Numbered from the stretch's first letter, positions 1 to 8,356 are shown. The stretch is DNA of 18,328 nt from GCA-2688775 sp964524225 (GCA_964524225.1 CAZGEW010000024.1:1-18328); one strand, 5' to 3'. Made by a program: numbers and translations. The notes: a model not told the origin generated them from the letters alone.

Positions 1-299
1 ATTCTTTTTCTTATATTTTCTTTTCCATCTTCTAATTCAACAATTCTTTCTGTATGATGAATTTTGAATTTTTTTGTTATTCCTTTCAACTCTAGCTTCA
101 AAAGCTCCAAATCCGCTAATGTTTGCATCCAAAAGCCAAATATATTTTCTCCCTGTGGTTGAATATACTTATAGAATTCTTTGGAATAATCAACCATAAT
201 TTCTTCAAAAGATGGAAATTCTTGTGTTCCAAATAATGAAAGCTGTTTACTTCTCTTTTTGATTTCATTGTCTTTTTTAACCATAATAGTGTCTTCCAT
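1..299 (-). CDS. Partial hypothetical protein (C-terminus beyond window)
   Basis: An open frame of 99 codons starts at the ATG at 297-299 and runs off the left edge without a stop. The product is soluble and charged. It opens with a Lys-rich stretch, then has an aromatic segment around residues 35-60 (FEEIMVDYSKEFYKYIQP) and a helical Leu/Glu/Lys segment. There is no signal peptide or membrane segment, and I do not recognise a family. A TATA-like CTTTTAAAG on the minus strand is centred about 27 bases before the ATG, which suits a leaderless archaeal transcript and supports this start. A second in-frame ATG five codons later is possible. The gene has its own promoter, separate from the 354-707 gene. 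Confidence 0.6.
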   Translation of the reverse strand, partial: MEDTIMVKKDNEIKKRSKQLSLFGTQEFPSFEEIMVDYSKEFYKYIQPQGENIFGFWMQTLADLELLKLELKGITKKFKIHHTERIVELEDGKENIRKR

Positions 300-321
300 A
301 CTAACTAAGATAAATTTGTTT

Positions 322-330
322 CTTTAAAAG
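322..330 (-). promoter_or_regulatory. TATA box for the partial gene at 1-299
   Basis: CTTTTAAAG on the minus strand is centred about 27 bases before the ATG at 299. This is the usual TATA-to-start distance in archaea and predicts a leaderless mRNA. It is inferred from sequence only. Confidence 0.45.
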
Positions 331-353
331 TTTAACTGATTTTTAAAATAATC

Positions 354-707
354 TCACAAATCGGTAAACCTAAAAAAGAACAACAAAAACAAATAACCCA
401 GATAAAATAGCGCATAAAGTATTATTCCCAGCCACATTATGAATTTTTGTTTGTATTTTAGGGTTAGGTAGAAAAAAATAAAGAATAGAAATCCGATGAA
501 AAGGGATTGAAGATAAAATTTTGAATTTGTTAATAATAAAATTAGTGCATTTGTATATATCTTCTTAAATTTATAATAATCAGCAAGAGGAAAAAATACT
601 AAGAAAAGAGAAGACCATGATATAAAACCAATTATTCCAGCAATTATACTTTTCTTTAATAGATTAGTTTTATTTTCTTCTTTTTTTTTAAGTTGAGTCG
701 ATTTCAT
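354..707 (-). CDS. Small integral membrane protein, three predicted helices
   Basis: A 117-aa product has a Lys-rich cytoplasmic-looking N-terminus (residues 1-19), then three hydrophobic spans at roughly 20-42, 65-84 and 88-113, rich in Phe and Leu. The start is the ATG at 705-707, which overlaps the 3' end of the hydrolase fragment by 20 bases, so it is probably co-transcribed with it. I see no catalytic motif and recognise no family. A comparable small membrane protein (1514-1749) lies upstream of the hydrolase fragment. This suggests a repeated pair of a hydrolase module followed by a small membrane protein, as inference. Confidence 0.65.
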   Translation of the reverse strand: MKSTQLKKKEENKTNLLKKSIIAGIIGFISWSSLFLVFFPLADYYKFKKIYTNALILLLTNSKFYLQSLFIGFLFFIFFYLTLKYKQKFIMWLGIILYALFYLGYLFLLFFFRFTDL

Positions 708-1521
708 TTGATTTATATTTATTTAATGACTGTTTATTTAATACATTCTTTATAATACTTTTGGTAAAATCTCTGTCAGGTAATGATACTGTATCCCAGC
801 CTGCTGTATGAGCGCCCCATACATTATAATGTTTTTTATTTGAAGAAACTACATTTGCATAAATTGCTTTTTCATCTTGTTCTGTTACAATAAAGTCATG
901 CGTAACATTGTTAAATTGAGTGTCAATAACCCATCCTTGAATTAGATAAAAATTATCTAATTGTAAATTTTTACCTATATGTTCATTTGTAGTGTCATTA
1001 ACCCATAAGTAATATTGTTTATCGGCGTTAAAAGACATTTTATTATCACCAACTAAACCTCTTGTCAATACCCTACAAGTAATATCAGCTTTGCATAATC
1101 TTCTCATACTATTTCCAATCTCCGTCATACTTACATGACTTTTATTAATCAACTCATTCATTATTTGCTCTCCGTATTTTCCGAAATAATATCCAAAAGT
1201 GGAATAACCTTCAAATGCACTTGGCACTGCGACACCAATTAATGTATCAATTACATTCGGATTTACTGTGCCATTCGCTAACGAAACAATTGCTACTCTT
1301 CCACCATTACTATGCCACACATATTGCAATTTATCTTTCCCAGTAAAATTAAGTACAGTATTAATCAAAGTAGGCCAATACGTATCTGTCAAATCTGAAA
1401 AATTGTAATTAGGACAATCATCACAATCTTGTCCTGTGCCTCCAGTTATCTCTATAAGCCATGTGTCTCTACCAAAATCAGCAAGTTTGTATGCTGAAGT
1501 TTCAACTATATTACTATTTCT
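688..1521 (-). pseudogene. 5'-truncated second copy of the secreted alpha/beta-hydrolase module
   Basis: This frame is open from just after an in-frame TAA at 1522-1524 down to the stop at 688-690. The translation aligns with the C-terminal hydrolase part of the large protein at 1850-4573. Both share LADFGRDTWLIEITGG-like/LANEGRDVWLIEITGG, a GQDCxxC motif, PTLxNxVLNFTGK, LQYV and a serine nucleophile elbow. Here the elbow reads WHSNG instead of GFSNG, so the first glycine of GxSxG is Trp. No ATG or GTG lies in the homologous 5' part; the first possible start is a TTG at 1390-1392, which would cut off the first strands of the fold. The 3' half continues past where the other copy is lost in the gap and contains a candidate acid (DFIVTEQDE) and His (GAHTAGWD). 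It is either a decayed duplicate or a domain whose start was lost by rearrangement or misjoin. Confidence 0.6.
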
Positions 1522-1749
1522 TTAGTTTAGAGATTAATAGACCTATCAAGAAACCTATTCCTGCATTAATAGATGGGGATAGTAAATAACCTAAAAATAA
1601 ACATTTGTTAAAAAAATCGTAACCTTCACAAATGTATTGACCGATAAATGCGGATAATAAAAAACCAGGATAATTTAAAAACCAAAGTTTGGGTATGTAA
1701 CCAATAATACCTATCAAAAAACCAACTATTGCTAATTTTTTATGTAATT
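1514..1749 (-). CDS. C-terminal part of a small membrane protein, cut by the scaffold gap
   Basis: About 78 codons are open from the edge of the N run to the TAG at 1514-1516. The product begins LHKKLAIVGFLIG, has about three hydrophobic spans, and ends in a Lys-rich tail (ISKLKK). By chance it is in the same frame as the large secreted protein on the other side of the gap, so a naive translation fuses the two across the Ns. Nothing in the sequence supports that fusion: the hydrolase domain is unfinished at the gap and this piece looks like an independent membrane protein. Its start probably lies inside the gap. Confidence 0.55.
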
Positions 1750-1849
1750 NNNNNNNNNNNNNNNNNNNNNNNNNNNNNNNNNNNNNNNNNNNNNNNNNNN
1801 NNNNNNNNNNNNNNNNNNNNNNNNNNNNNNNNNNNNNNNNNNNNNNNNN
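1750..1849. other. Assembly gap of 100 Ns
   Basis: Exactly 100 Ns is the conventional size for a scaffold gap of unknown length. Sequence on the left and right should be treated as two contigs. The gap falls inside the hydrolase domain, and a second hydrolase copy lies only about 230 bases past it, so a repeat-driven assembly break is likely. Confidence 0.97.
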
Positions 1850-4573
1850 TCCCTCAAACGCCCCCGGACACCCAACAGCCACAAATGTCTCAACTTTGCT
1901 GGAATTAAACTTTCCTTTCTCTAAACTGCTTAATGTTGCTCTACACCCATTGCTAAACCCAACATACTGTAAATTATTCTTTCCGGTAAAATTCAAAACT
2001 CCATTTAATAATGTTGGTACAAAACTGTTAGTTAAATCATCAAAAGTATAATCCACGCAACTATCACAGTCCTGTCCTGGACCTCCTGTTATCTCTATCA
2101 GCCAAACATCTCTGCCTTCATTTGCTAATTCTCCAGCAAAAACTTCCCAAGAAGTTAAATTACTCCATAAACCTCTCGCCAACACCACAGGCATTTCAAC
2201 AGGCACTCCAGTAACATTTAATATCTCCATATAGGTTGAACTTCTATTCGGAATAAGATGTTTTAATCTTAGCTCGACACCATCAAATGTTGTAACTGTT
2301 TTCAGTTCTGTGCTAAATGTTTCACCATTCAAGGCATTTCTAACAACATTTGCAAATTCTTTTGAATTTTCTCCATAATATTGCTCATTTCCGGGCTGAT
2401 GCAAGTAGTCATAAACACCTATAGCATCAACATTTTCATCGTCTATTACAAATACAGTTTCTGAGTCCTTAGCAAGAAAATCTGCTTGTCTCTTAATAAA
2501 TTCCTTTGCTGCTGCAATATCCCCGGCAATTGTATTTCCGTACATAGCAATGTAATTTTTCCCGTCTAATATATAGCTTCCAACAATGCCAGCATAAGGT
2601 GTATCATACTGCTTGTCAAAATAATCTATTGTAGAGAACGACTCATACCACCACCCATATTTATTTCTAGTGTAAAATTTGTCATAAGCGTTAAGTGTAT
2701 GTGTCTTTGCAGGATAAATCTGAATATCTGCACTACTTTTGTCTTCAGTATAGTAACCTAATACTAGATTATCTTTGATATAATCCTTAATTTCTTGTAA
2801 TACTAATTGCGGGTTTTGCTCTGCTCCAATGCTGACATAAACATAAGGCAAACCCATAAACTCCTTATAAGCAAAATTATTTGTCTCATCGCTTTCTTCT
2901 ATCTCATTGAGGTAGTCAACGCTAACCATAACCTTATCTCCTTCTTTCAATTTCAAGATGGAATAAATAACCTCTTCTTTGCCACCTTTAATCTTAATTA
3001 AGGCTGTATTATTCTCTAATGTTTCTGTATTATATATTATGACCTTAACATCTCTAGTCAGTTGACCTAAATTCCTTACTAATGATGAGACATTTATGTG
3101 TGTTTCGTTAAATTTAAAGAAATTAATATCATCACTATTGATGCTTAAATCTATACTATAGGTATTATTATCTAAAAACACTTTTGTCTGATTGCCTTTT
3201 GTCCAAAGTAAATCCAAGCCATGATTGCCGTCAACATCAACAGCTATTTGGTTTGTCTCACCAATAGGCATATAAAAAATTGTTGTCCCATTAAGCAAAT
3301 AAATATTGTTCGATGTTATCAATTCTTTTTCACCATCATTGTTCATATCTGCAACCATTGCAGTTCCTTTTATACCATCTTCATAAGCGCTTAGGTTTAT
3401 TTTTGCCAATTCGTTGCCATAGTAATCATAACAGTTTAATGCCATGTAATAAAAAATTATAAAGCCAATAGTTCTTTTGACATCTTTTGTAAAACAAATA
3501 TCGTCTACACCATTCTTGTCGTAATCTATAATAAATGGATTTGTACCTTCCCATTCGCTTAATTGGCCACTGCCATCATTACAGCCTAAACTAGGCGCTA
3601 CTGGATTTTTATCACATTTTGAGAATAGCTTAGTTCCATTTGAACCATAAACAAATAGCTCAGTAAACCAGTCAGTAACAAAACTACCATCATTACGGAT
3701 GTCATCATAAAAAACACTTGCAGCAATCTCTAACTTATTGTCCTTATTTAAATCAACCAAAACAGGCTGACCCTTTAACTTGAATAATTGATGATATTCA
3801 GTTTGACCTAGAATAAGAGGAGAAAATATATTGTCTACAATTCCACTATTGTTAAAGCCTAAGTCTAAGCTTTTACTGCCTAAATCAAAAACCAAGAAGC
3901 CATAACCACCTTGATTGTCTTCATTAAACCAAAAAACTGCTTCTAAGGCATTATCATTGTCTATGTCTCCAATAGCTGGAACTGTTTGTCGAGTTTCATT
4001 ATAAATAGAAGTATTATAAGAATTGTCAATTCTTGATTCCATGTTTATAATATGCACATAGTTTCTCCTGTCCTTGAATACACATGAATTCACTCCATTA
4101 AGATTTAGACATTTAATGCCACTAAAATTAGCTTCATTACTTAGTGTTAAATTAAATTCTTGGTGCAAACTTGAATCGTTGTACTGGTAAGCAAAGAAGT
4201 AATCTGTTAGATTTTGTCTAGAATTAAAAATTATTTCAGTAAAAGGATCATCATCAAAGTTAAATAATGTTGGTTGTCCTAAAAGGTAACCTACCTTAGT
4301 CCGATTCAACACATTTAATCTTGAATCAAAAATTATTAGTGACTGGTTAGAAAAAATAACAATTTCATTATCACTATCGACATCTAAATCATCAACTAAT
4401 GGTTGAAAACTCATTCCATAAAACCCATTGGAAAAATTTGTAGTTTCTAGAGGAAAGTAACCAATTCCATTTAAAACTCCTGTATTCCTCAAATCGTTCT
4501 GATAAGTTTGCCAAGATGCCTTAACATTAAGGCTTAATAAAAGAAATAACAATAAATACAAATGTAATCTCAT
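1850..4573 (-). CDS. Large secreted FG-GAP/CARDB/alpha-beta-hydrolase protein, C-terminus lost in gap
   Basis: 908 codons are visible before the gap. An N-terminal signal peptide (MRLHLYLLLFLLLSLNVKA) is followed by five or six FG-GAP/VCBS-type repeats with calcium-binding Asp loops (DLDVDSDNE, DIDNDNALE, DLNKDNKLE, DYDKNGVDD, DMNNDGEKE), typical of integrin-alpha-like beta-propellers. Next is a CARDB domain ending in the hallmark EIEESDETNNFA, then an unassigned domain, then an alpha/beta-hydrolase with a GFSNG nucleophile elbow (bases about 1946-1960) and a GQDCDSC Cys pair. Many N-x-S/T sequons fit a glycosylated surface protein. I chose the ATG at 4571-4573 over an in-frame TTG six codons upstream because GGGGTGG lies directly before the ATG. 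The role is inferred: a cell-surface or secreted esterase/lipase-like enzyme with adhesive or propeller repeats. The hydrolase substrate is unknown and the acid/His residues fall in the gap. Confidence 0.85.
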
Positions 4574-4607
4574 TTGCCACCCCTTTAGCAAGAGGTTTTA
4601 TAGGTTA

Positions 4608-4617
4608 GTATTTAAAG
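4608..4617 (-). promoter_or_regulatory. TATA box for the large secreted protein
   Basis: CTTTAAATAC on the minus strand lies about 40 bases before the ATG at 4573, predicting a leader of about 13 bases that just includes the GGGGTGG ribosome-binding site. It gives the surface protein its own promoter, apart from the upstream Cys-rich operon. Confidence 0.5.
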
Positions 4618-4638
4618 TTTATTAAAAAAATATTCGAT

Positions 4639-5139
4639 TTACTCTTTGCAGCAATCAATAATCTTTTTTATTATTACCGAGAACTTACTCATTAAAGCTT
4701 CTTTATTTTTTGATTCGTCAAGGTTATTTTTAATATTCTCAAAGTCTATTATTTTCATATTAATTGCAAAGAAAAATGAATAAAGATTAAATGCCGACTT
4801 GAAATACATATTGGCTTCGCTTACATTATTTTTAGACAGCTCTTTTGTTCCAACCTCAATCAACCTCATGCTAGCAGCCAATAAATGCTTGCTAATGCAC
4901 CATTCTTCCCCTGTTGGATTAGTAACTATTCTACCAAGCAAGTTTTTTCTTAATTCTCTCACAGAATTTAACATTTCTAAATATTTTTGATTGTCGGTTT
5001 TCATGGCTGTAAAATAGAAATGCTCTTCCAAGCTAATTAGGTTCATTAAGGCTATGCTTAAGTCTTCATCTTTGGACAAATCGTATCCTTTCTTTGAATC
5101 TTCTACCTTCTTAAGCCATTCCTTAACATCGTCTTCCAT
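4639..5139 (-). CDS. Helical soluble protein of unknown function, third gene of the Cys-rich operon
   Basis: The product is about 166 aa, all-helical by appearance, with no signal or membrane segment. It starts MEDDVKEWLKKVEDSKKGYDL, has a conserved-looking core (ISKHLLAASMRLIEVGTKEL, then a Phe-rich helix) and ends in IIDCCKE, with two adjacent cysteines. The helix pairs resemble TPR/SAV-like or HEPN-like bundles, but I cannot assign a family. The ATG at 5137-5139 is chosen over a TTG at 5149-5151 because it sits one base after the stop of the upstream membrane gene (TAG-A-ATG), a translational-coupling arrangement. This tight junction places it in the same operon as the two Cys-containing membrane/secreted proteins. 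Confidence 0.7.
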   Translation of the reverse strand: MEDDVKEWLKKVEDSKKGYDLSKDEDLSIALMNLISLEEHFYFTAMKTDNQKYLEMLNSVRELRKNLLGRIVTNPTGEEWCISKHLLAASMRLIEVGTKELSKNNVSEANMYFKSAFNLYSFFFAINMKIIDFENIKNNLDESKNKEALMSKFSVIIKKIIDCCKE

Positions 5140-5140
5140 T

Positions 5141-5671
5141 CTATCTACCAAATGTAAAATATAGACCTATACCTGACATTATAAGAAAAATTAAAGTAAT
5201 TACCACCCCCTGAAAAGGGAATATTACCTTGCCATTTATTCTTTTAATTTGAATGTGCAACCAAAAAGCAAGTAAAGTGATTAATCCTCCAATAATACTT
5301 CCAAACAGCATTTTGTCAATCCAATAAACTTTATTTAGAAGAGAGCCTGTAGGTCCAATTAGCAGTAATGGGAAATAAATATCGTCACTTTTAATATACA
5401 ATAACGGCATAGCTGTTATCAAAAATGAAGCCAATACAATAAATGAAAATTGAAATTTGAAAAATTTCTTAACTCTTAATCCAATCCATAACCCAGTTGA
5501 GACGCCAAAAGCCCCTATAAGTAATCCGATAAGACTTGCATCCAAGCCATAATATTTTGCTGAGATAGCTGCAGCGCCAACAGCAGCAGTGCAAAGCGGG
5601 CAATGCGCATAAATTAGAGGTATGTAAACAATTGATATAAGCATTAAAACAAAAATGGATTTTTTTATCAT
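5141..5671 (-). CDS. Membrane protein with signal peptide and CPLC motif, second gene of the operon
   Basis: The product is about 176 aa. A hydrophobic signal or anchor (residues 4-22) is followed at once by HCPLCTAAVGAAAISAKY, so a CxxC (C24, C27) would sit just outside the membrane. Four further hydrophobic spans follow (about 44-64, 74-94, 120-140 and 152-173). The ATG at 5669-5671 overlaps the TAA of the preceding gene by one base (TAATG), so translation is coupled. An in-frame TTG two codons earlier is less likely. The exported CxxC suggests thiol redox chemistry or metal binding together with its Cys-rich neighbour. That is inference; I cannot name the family with confidence. Confidence 0.72.
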   Translation of the reverse strand: MIKKSIFVLMLISIVYIPLIYAHCPLCTAAVGAAAISAKYYGLDASLIGLLIGAFGVSTGLWIGLRVKKFFKFQFSFIVLASFLITAMPLLYIKSDDIYFPLLLIGPTGSLLNKVYWIDKMLFGSIIGGLITLLAFWLHIQIKRINGKVIFPFQGVVITLIFLIMSGIGLYFTFGR

Positions 5672-6453
5672 TAACAACCACCAACCATTGCTTGTTGCTT
5701 TTGACCTTGCTGCAATCTTGCTGGAAGTATACCATGATGCTCATATTGCATTTTCTCGTCATCTGTCCAGTCGCTCATATCAATTTGCTCAACACTTTTG
5801 ACAGCATTTCCAGTCACTTGATTTTCTACATTCCCATATTTGTTTGAAGCGATGTTGATATAATTTAATTCTATTCCTTTATCCTTCAAGATTTGTGCTT
5901 TTTTTGTTAGTTGCATAGGAAAGAACAAGGTTTTCCATTTGCCTAACTCTTCTAATATTTCATCATTGCTGTACTTATTCCCATGATATTTGATCAGGTA
6001 TTTAGCTAATCCCCTCATAGCAAAGCTATGGGCACAGCCACATGCCGGTTTTCCATCGCTAAAAATAATAGCTTCTACGCCACAGCAATACTCACAGCTT
6101 ATCTGGCTTGCAATTGCAATGTATCTTCCTAAATCTTCTCCGCTTAAGCTAATTTGCTGATCCAAAATGCCCAATTTTTTGATAGCTAACTCTGCCTTTT
6201 GAGGATTTGCAGATGATACATCATCATAGGTCACTCCAAGCTCTTTTCCATATATAAGTGGGGTTCCTTTAGGTATGATATCTATTCCTTCAATGTTTAT
6301 AGTAGGTTTTATTTCTTTTGCTACCTCTGTTGTTATTTGTATTTTGCCTGAACTCTTAAACTGGCTTATTTGAAATGTATTGAATAGAACTACAAATAAT
6401 ACAGCTAACAACAAAACCATGGTTAATTTTTCAATATTAAGTCTAATCTGCAT
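5671..6453 (-). CDS. Membrane-anchored Cys-rich exported protein, first gene of the operon
   Basis: 260 aa. A single N-terminal hydrophobic anchor (about 11-26) is followed by an extracytoplasmic domain. A compact cluster holds C120, C123, C124, C138, C140 and H142 (CEYCC ... CGCAHSFAMRGLAKYL), and the very last residue is Cys260 in a Gln-rich tail ending MVGGC. Such a cluster could bind a metal or form disulfides. It recalls the general logic of PCYCGC-type proteins, but I do not claim membership. A GGAG ribosome-binding site sits six bases before the ATG. The gene begins an operon with the CPLC membrane protein (TAATG overlap) and the 166-aa protein. It has its own promoter with a palindrome next to the TATA box, so it is probably controlled by the adjacent membrane winged-helix regulator. 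Function unknown. Confidence 0.75.
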   Translation of the reverse strand: MQIRLNIEKLTMVLLLAVLFVVLFNTFQISQFKSSGKIQITTEVAKEIKPTINIEGIDIIPKGTPLIYGKELGVTYDDVSSANPQKAELAIKKLGILDQQISLSGEDLGRYIAIASQISCEYCCGVEAIIFSDGKPACGCAHSFAMRGLAKYLIKYHGNKYSNDEILEELGKWKTLFFPMQLTKKAQILKDKGIELNYINIASNKYGNVENQVTGNAVKSVEQIDMSDWTDDEKMQYEHHGILPARLQQGQKQQAMVGGC

Positions 6454-6514
6454 TTTATCTCCAACATAAAATATTACGTATTGTATTAAGCTAGAAAGAG
6501 TTTTGAAACACTTT

Positions 6515-6540
6515 ATTTATATAACTCTGAAACTAGTTTC
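6515..6540 (-). promoter_or_regulatory. Promoter and palindromic operator candidate of the Cys-rich operon
   Basis: On the minus strand the perfect 12-base palindrome GAAACTAGTTTC (6529-6540) lies three bases upstream of the TATA element GTTATATAAAT (6515-6525). Downstream of the TATA a second GTTTC/GAAAC-like site (GTTTCAAAAC, about 6500-6509) occurs. The start codon is about 65 bases from the TATA, giving a leader of roughly 40 bases. A dimeric winged-helix protein binding the palindrome would contact or block the TBP/TFB site. The obvious candidate is the regulator encoded directly upstream (6550-7056). Confidence 0.55.
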
Positions 6541-6549
6541 GATAATGGC

Positions 6550-7056
6550 TCACTTAAGAACAATTATATTAGCCATGCCTCTTCTTCTTCTTTCCAAAAT
6601 ATCTTTTGATTCGAGCTTGTCTAATATTCTTGTTATTTTTACCTTGCTGAACTCTGTTTCCTTCATTAAGTCACCTTGGTATGCAAACCCATCTTTGCCC
6701 TTAACAATCTCGTAAATCTTTTTTTCCTCATCACTCAGCATTGATAAGTCTATCTCCTTGAATTCTTTCTTTAACTCTTTGCTGTATGTCTTTTGAAAAA
6801 ATATTATGTAAACTCCAAATCCAAAAATAAGGAAGTCAATTCCAAATGCACTTAAAATCGTCCAAGAAATATTTGCCCAAAACGAATTGTTTTTGTGTAC
6901 AGGGCACTCATTCATGTCTAATTTATTTTCATGAAATTTTTCGCACAAAAAGGCAGATTGTTTGTCAACTTGTATTTTTATGAAACTAAGCACTACAAAT
7001 AAAATAACAGAAAATCCTATCAGTAAATAGCCAATGCTCTTTAAATTTTGGCTCAT
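6550..7056 (-). CDS. Membrane-anchored winged-helix transcriptional regulator
   Basis: 168 aa. Two membrane spans (about 8-28 and 60-86) enclose an outward loop (29-59) with C38, C51 and H54 (ECPVH). The cytoplasmic C-terminal part (about 103-168) is a MarR-like winged helix: DEEKKIYEIV, then the recognition-type helix KVKITRILDKLESKDILERRRRG, and a wing ending IIVLK. This layout, with the DNA-binding domain after two membrane helices, is common in archaeal one-component regulators. The ATG at 7054-7056 is the only sensible start. The external Cys/His loop could sense redox state or a metal, and the next operon downstream encodes exported Cys-rich proteins, so a local regulatory pair is likely (inference). 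The stop is 96 bases before the operon start, with a separate promoter between them. Confidence 0.8.
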   Translation of the reverse strand: MSQNLKSIGYLLIGFSVILFVVLSFIKIQVDKQSAFLCEKFHENKLDMNECPVHKNNSFWANISWTILSAFGIDFLIFGFGVYIIFFQKTYSKELKKEFKEIDLSMLSDEEKKIYEIVKGKDGFAYQGDLMKETEFSKVKITRILDKLESKDILERRRRGMANIIVLK

Positions 7057-7121
7057 TTTGCTATAGTTTTAAAGATATAATTTATGTAGATCCGTCATAG
7101 GTTAATCTTGGGAGAACCCAC

Positions 7122-7541
7122 TCAAGTTTGCGTCTTAACTTTGAAGTTAAATTCCTGTCGTCTTAGTTCCTTAATCCACATTAAACCAATTTTTATCATT
7201 AATTTATTAAAGTTTTCAGAAAGCTTGTATGTCTTTTTGTAGAGGTCATAATCAATCATGCCCATGCTCCTCAGTGGAGTCAGGATGCGATCATAGAACT
7301 GTCTTTTGTTGTAAGACAACTTTACCTTCTTTCCTTTATATGGTTCTTCGTCAATTTGCGTGATTAAATTACCTTCATGAAGCTTAGTTGCGAATAAAGA
7401 CATCTCTGTCTTTGTAAGTTCGCCGTTGTTTTCTTTGAAGCAGTTTATTAAAACCTTGCCAACTATTTTCTGTTGTGAAGTTGCAAATACAATTTCAAAT
7501 ATATCTTCAGGTAGATTATATTGATCAACTAAAATAACCAC
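7122..7541 (-). CDS. Small winged-helix-like protein of unknown function
   Basis: The 139-aa soluble product has a pattern of short helices (QQKIVGKVLINCF, TKTEMSLFATKL) followed by KRQFYDRILTPLRSMGMIDYDLYKKTYKLSE, which resembles a winged-helix core (recognition helix, then a beta-wing). This makes a DNA-binding role plausible but unproven. The start is a GTG at 7539-7541 with a GGGGTGG ribosome-binding site a few bases upstream, the same kind of site as in the large secreted protein gene. A TATA element (7567-7582) lies about 35 bases upstream. The basic C-terminus (KELRRQEF...KVK) fits nucleic-acid contact. I recognise no named family. Confidence 0.65.
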   Translation of the reverse strand: MVILVDQYNLPEDIFEIVFATSQQKIVGKVLINCFKENNGELTKTEMSLFATKLHEGNLITQIDEEPYKGKKVKLSYNKRQFYDRILTPLRSMGMIDYDLYKKTYKLSENFNKLMIKIGLMWIKELRRQEFNFKVKTQT

Positions 7542-7566
7542 TTTACCACCCCAATAATCTAAAAAA

Positions 7567-7582
7567 TAAACTAATATATAAA
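7567..7582 (-). promoter_or_regulatory. TATA region upstream of the 139-aa gene, shared 16-mer
   Basis: TTTATATATTAGTTTA on the minus strand is followed about 25 bases later by the GGGGTGG site and the GTG start. The identical 16 bases form the promoter at 14883-14898 on the plus strand. Confidence 0.5.
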
Positions 7583-7672
7583 GATTATGTTTTTGTATAT
7601 TTTTTGATTTGTTAAAGTCATAGGTTGATGTTAGTAGAATGATAGAATATGATAAATATGCCCTAAACTAAT

Positions 7673-8335
7673 TCATCTACTTTTGGTTACTCCTATCCTT
7701 GGGCAATAGCTATTTATAGCACATCTACTGCAAAATGGAGAATGGGTACCACATATATTCTGTCCATGTGCCACAAGCAAGTTATTCAAATCGTACCAAT
7801 ACTTCTTTGGTATAATCTCCATAAGTTTAACCATAGTCTTGTCAGGATGCTTAGTTTTTACCCAACCTAATCTCGTAGAAACAACTTGAACATGGACATC
7901 CACTGGTATGTAATCTGGTTTATTAAAACCATAGACTAAAGTTATTGCGCCACATTTCTTACCAACACCTGGAAGTTTTGTTAACTCTTCCATTGAATCA
8001 GGCACCTTTCCATTATACTTTTCAATCAAAATTTTGCAAACCTCTTTAATCCACTTTGCTTTCGTGGGATAGAAACCTACAGGAAAAATTGCTTTTTTGA
8101 TTTGTTTTATTGAAATTTTTAACATATCTCTTGGATTGTCGGCTAAATCAAAAAGTCTTTTTGCAGCAGGTCCTGTAGTTGTGTCTTTTGTTCTTAAACT
8201 CAATATACAAGAAATCAGAACAAGAAAAGGATCTTTTGTTCTCTCTCCAATTTCTGTTGCAATTGGATTTTCAAATTTTTTTACTTCTTCCTTAAGAAGT
8301 TTTAATACCTTATCTATGTTTTTTATTGAAGACAT
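7673..8335 (-). CDS. nth: Endonuclease III (DNA glycosylase/AP lyase)
   Basis: The 220-aa length is typical of the family. The helix-hairpin-helix LPGVGKKCGA (121-130) carries the catalytic Lys (K127), and VDVHV carries the catalytic Asp (D146). The C-terminal [4Fe-4S] ligands follow the classic C-x6-C-x2-C-x5-C spacing (C195, C202, C205, C211). The enzyme removes oxidised pyrimidines and nicks the resulting abasic site in base-excision repair. The start is the ATG at 8333-8335. A TATA-like element inside the neighbouring inverted repeat (minus strand, about 8356-8366) is centred about 27 bases before the ATG, so a leaderless mRNA is likely. The gene appears monocistronic. Confidence 0.95.
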   Translation of the reverse strand: MSSIKNIDKVLKLLKEEVKKFENPIATEIGERTKDPFLVLISCILSLRTKDTTTGPAAKRLFDLADNPRDMLKISIKQIKKAIFPVGFYPTKAKWIKEVCKILIEKYNGKVPDSMEELTKLPGVGKKCGAITLVYGFNKPDYIPVDVHVQVVSTRLGWVKTKHPDKTMVKLMEIIPKKYWYDLNNLLVAHGQNICGTHSPFCSRCAINSYCPRIGVTKSR

Positions 8336-8356
8336 TTTGAAAGACTTTATATGTCA

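Noticed and set aside
1514..4591. Single 1025-residue protein reading through the N run
   Set aside because: The Ns are a scaffold gap of unknown length and the two sides encode unrelated types of protein.
7093..7629. Direct repeat GTCATAGGTT(A/G)AT flanking the 139-aa gene as a shared operator
   Set aside because: The two copies sit at different distances from their TATA boxes and the match is short, so no regulatory role can be supported.
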